DNA of 64,000 nt. It comes from Rhizophagus irregularis (taxonomy: Eukaryota; Glomeromycota; Glomeromycetes; Glomerales; Glomeraceae). Every line of letters starts with the position of its first letter. Position 1 is the stretch's first letter. Below, piece after piece: positions 62,311 through 64,000 of this stretch. Where the stretch lies: positions 808,501-872,500 of the forward strand of contig NC_089456.1 in the NCBI RefSeq assembly GCF_026210795.1. The letters run 5' to 3'. A program made the position numbers and the translations under genes. The notes under the pieces were generated by a model. It made no database searches. It was given only the letters and a program-made list of their open reading frames with translations, and was not told the origin of the DNA.

Positions 62311-62782
62311 GGGTTAAAGGTTGATCTTATTTGTTGTAGCAACGCTATATGCTGTGTCATGGCTTCATTGTTCACTAACGTGTTTTGTATTAGAGCCGTG
62401 TCATAGATCTACCATTTGTATGTAACTGGGGCTATGCTCTACATTTTGTTGTAATTGTGGGTAGCCTCTGGTTTCTATAATGTCCTTGATTATTCTAGTA
62501 TCTGGATCAGTTCGGTATTTGGATACTCTATTTATACATGTTAACGACGTGCGGTCTTTATTGAAGAAGCAACCACGGTTTTCTTTGTTGACCCTTCTGT
62601 CGTTTAGTGAGCAACCTCCACATCGCTTAATTAATTTATATGGCACTTCGTTCATTCATTCTGCTCACTCGTCAGCTGTGGTCCAATGTTGTATCGTATG
62701 TTTACCTGTTTGAAGTTTTTTGTTAATTTGTCCAAATGTTAACGTATAATCTTGTTGCATATGGACGAATTCTTTTTTTCTA

Positions 62783-64000
62783 TTATCTGTAGATGGTAAC
62801 TTCTTTGGCATCCCTGAACGCCTGTGCGTTTTTTAAATACATTCCATCATTTTCTAATCTATTTTCTGAGTCAAAGGGCGCCTTATCCGTCATATAATAG
62901 TTTTTTAGGTTGGGTGCCTTTTGTATGATATCTGTTAGTGAATTAAACCATTGCGGAGTCCTGCCTCTTGCTGGTCTTTTATTGATGTCACAGATTTGTT
63001 GCCATGTGACTGTGTCCGAAGCGTCCTGATTAACTAATTGTAATGCACCGTAGATCGACATAGATGCAGCTTTTCTTATAATGAATTCTTTGTCTTTCCT
63101 GTGCATCTTTGACGCTTGTTGATATACAAAGTTTCTTACGTTCGGTCCTATTAGTGGTATGTCCCATTCTTCGTTATCTGTTAATGGTTGAAATTTAAAT
63201 AAATAGTCGTGTGCTTTTCTCATTACGTTGTAGGCGTGATTGTTAGGCATTTTGTTGAGAACTGTGACGTCCGGCTCCATCAATAAAATGCAAGACGTTA
63301 TATTTAATATTAGTTGCGCCTTTTTTAATCTCATTTTAACTACGTCCACCTGTTTCGATTGCGAGTTAATGGTGACTAGGAATTCTGATATTTGCGCTGC
63401 TATTTGATTTCTCCACAGGTTCTTTAATTTGCCTTGTGCTGAGTGGAGAAGAATGTTGTCATGACAGTTGCTGGGCAGTCGCGTCTTATGTTTAATTGTT
63501 TGCATAACCGGCTTAAAAATTTCCTCATATTTTTTGTCTTCCCACACGGTTGTTTTAAGCCTATATTCTAGTCGCGGGAGTAAAACAGTGTTAATAATGT
63601 AGATCGCTTGCGCATGTGTTATGTGTTTGTGTCTAATCGCCCCTACTATTGTCGATATCTCTTTCTTTACTATAGCTTCTATGTGTTTGTCTCCTTTGTC
63701 TGCTTTGAACCATACTCCCAGAATGCGTATTGGAACTGATCCCTTGTTGACAAACACTTTGTCGTTATTTTTCCCTATCTCCAAGAACCTTTCGTTTTCG
63801 TTGCTTTCTTCCGGATTTACAACGATAATTTCAGTTTTTTCCCCGTTAATTTTTATGTCATTGATATCAAAAAATTCGTCCGCAATTAGTAAAATTTCTT
63901 CTGCTTCATTTTTACTTTTGGCGATCCATTGTGTGTCATCTGCGTATGCCGACACGGCGGTTCGTACTGTTATTTTCCGTTTATTATTATTAAAAACGTT
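62783..64000 (-). pseudogene. LINE reverse transcriptase, C-terminal part (open at the right edge)
   Basis: A minus frame open from 64000 to a stop at 62783. The catalytic YADD box (SAYADDTQWIAKS) lies at about 63945-63955. It is followed by KINGEKTEII, the PIRILGVWF motif and the thumb region (LLPRLEYRLKTTVW). Downstream, the frame continues only in pieces (62655-62401 and others with stops) up to the RNase H part, so the element is decayed. The residues before YADD lie beyond the window. Confidence 0.88.

Larger units (their letters stand above)
57989..64000 (-). mobile_element. Non-LTR retrotransposon (LINE) with RT and RNase H, truncated by the window edge
   Basis: Minus strand. The 3' end is a 21-nt poly(A) (T run 57989-58009). 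Then, reading upstream, come the 3' UTR, the inserted pogo element H (58214-60779), an RNase H domain (60799 to about 62310), a decayed middle and a reverse-transcriptase C-terminal part that stays open to position 64000. The 5' part lies outside the window. The coding region has several frameshifts. The RT-RNase H order resembles I/R1-type LINEs, but the clade is not resolved. Confidence 0.85.

Overview
The window reads as a strongly AT-rich fungal nuclear genome. Its genes carry many short introns with GT-AG borders and encode recognisably fungal or opisthokont proteins. The mixture of such genes with dense, decayed DNA transposons and non-LTR elements suggests an early-diverging fungus. An arbuscular mycorrhizal (Glomeromycotina, Rhizophagus-like) genome is my best guess, but that is inference, not something the sequence proves.

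Layout. Positions 1-34,814 form a compact, gene-dense, almost repeat-free block. In order it holds: a RidA/Mmf1-type deaminase; biotin-protein ligase; ASH2 (COMPASS subunit, minus strand); ribosomal protein L36; a ricin-type lectin-fold protein (minus); an SRPK-type kinase (minus); eIF3g; a Per1/PGAP3 membrane protein (minus); an Rpr2/Rpp21/Snm1-like protein; methylenetetrahydrofolate reductase; a protein with three dsRBD-like segments (minus); a small acidic coiled-coil protein (minus); a DOCK-family guanine-nucleotide exchange factor; the splicing factor CLF1/Crooked-neck (minus); and an STK16/Env7-like kinase. I reassembled exon structures by hand from splice borders that keep the frame and restore family motifs. 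Several neighbours are divergent pairs sharing short promoters (ASH2/RPL36, SRPK/eIF3g, PER1/Rpr2-like, CLF1/STK16).

Positions 35,466-64,000 are a transposon-rich block with one apparent host gene, SWT1 (54,690-56,810). From 35,466 to 46,978 lies a nested stack. A long-inverted-repeat element (A) was invaded by a pogo/Tigger element (B), a hAT element (E) and a TA-flanked foldback (F). B was in turn hit by a hAT (C) and a MITE (D). E was hit by a CACTA-like MITE (G), and F probably contains a further small MITE (O). Most joints can be read directly because target duplications remain or the interrupted frame closes when the insert is removed. Beyond it lie decayed gene fragments, a retroposon with a tRNA-like head, poly(A) tail and 13-bp duplication (M) interrupted by a MITE (J), a hAT-type element carrying eleven hairpin cores at about 52-bp spacing (K), a hAT transposase tail (L), and a non-LTR retrotransposon running off the right edge whose 3' end is split by another pogo element (H).

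How the parts relate. The left-block genes are mostly housekeeping functions (translation, splicing, chromatin, one-carbon and biotin metabolism, GPI remodelling, signalling) with no sign of a shared pathway or cluster. The most unusual signals are in the right block: the readable nesting order, a sequence module of about 120 bp shared by element families with different target duplications, and the 52-bp-spaced hairpin array.
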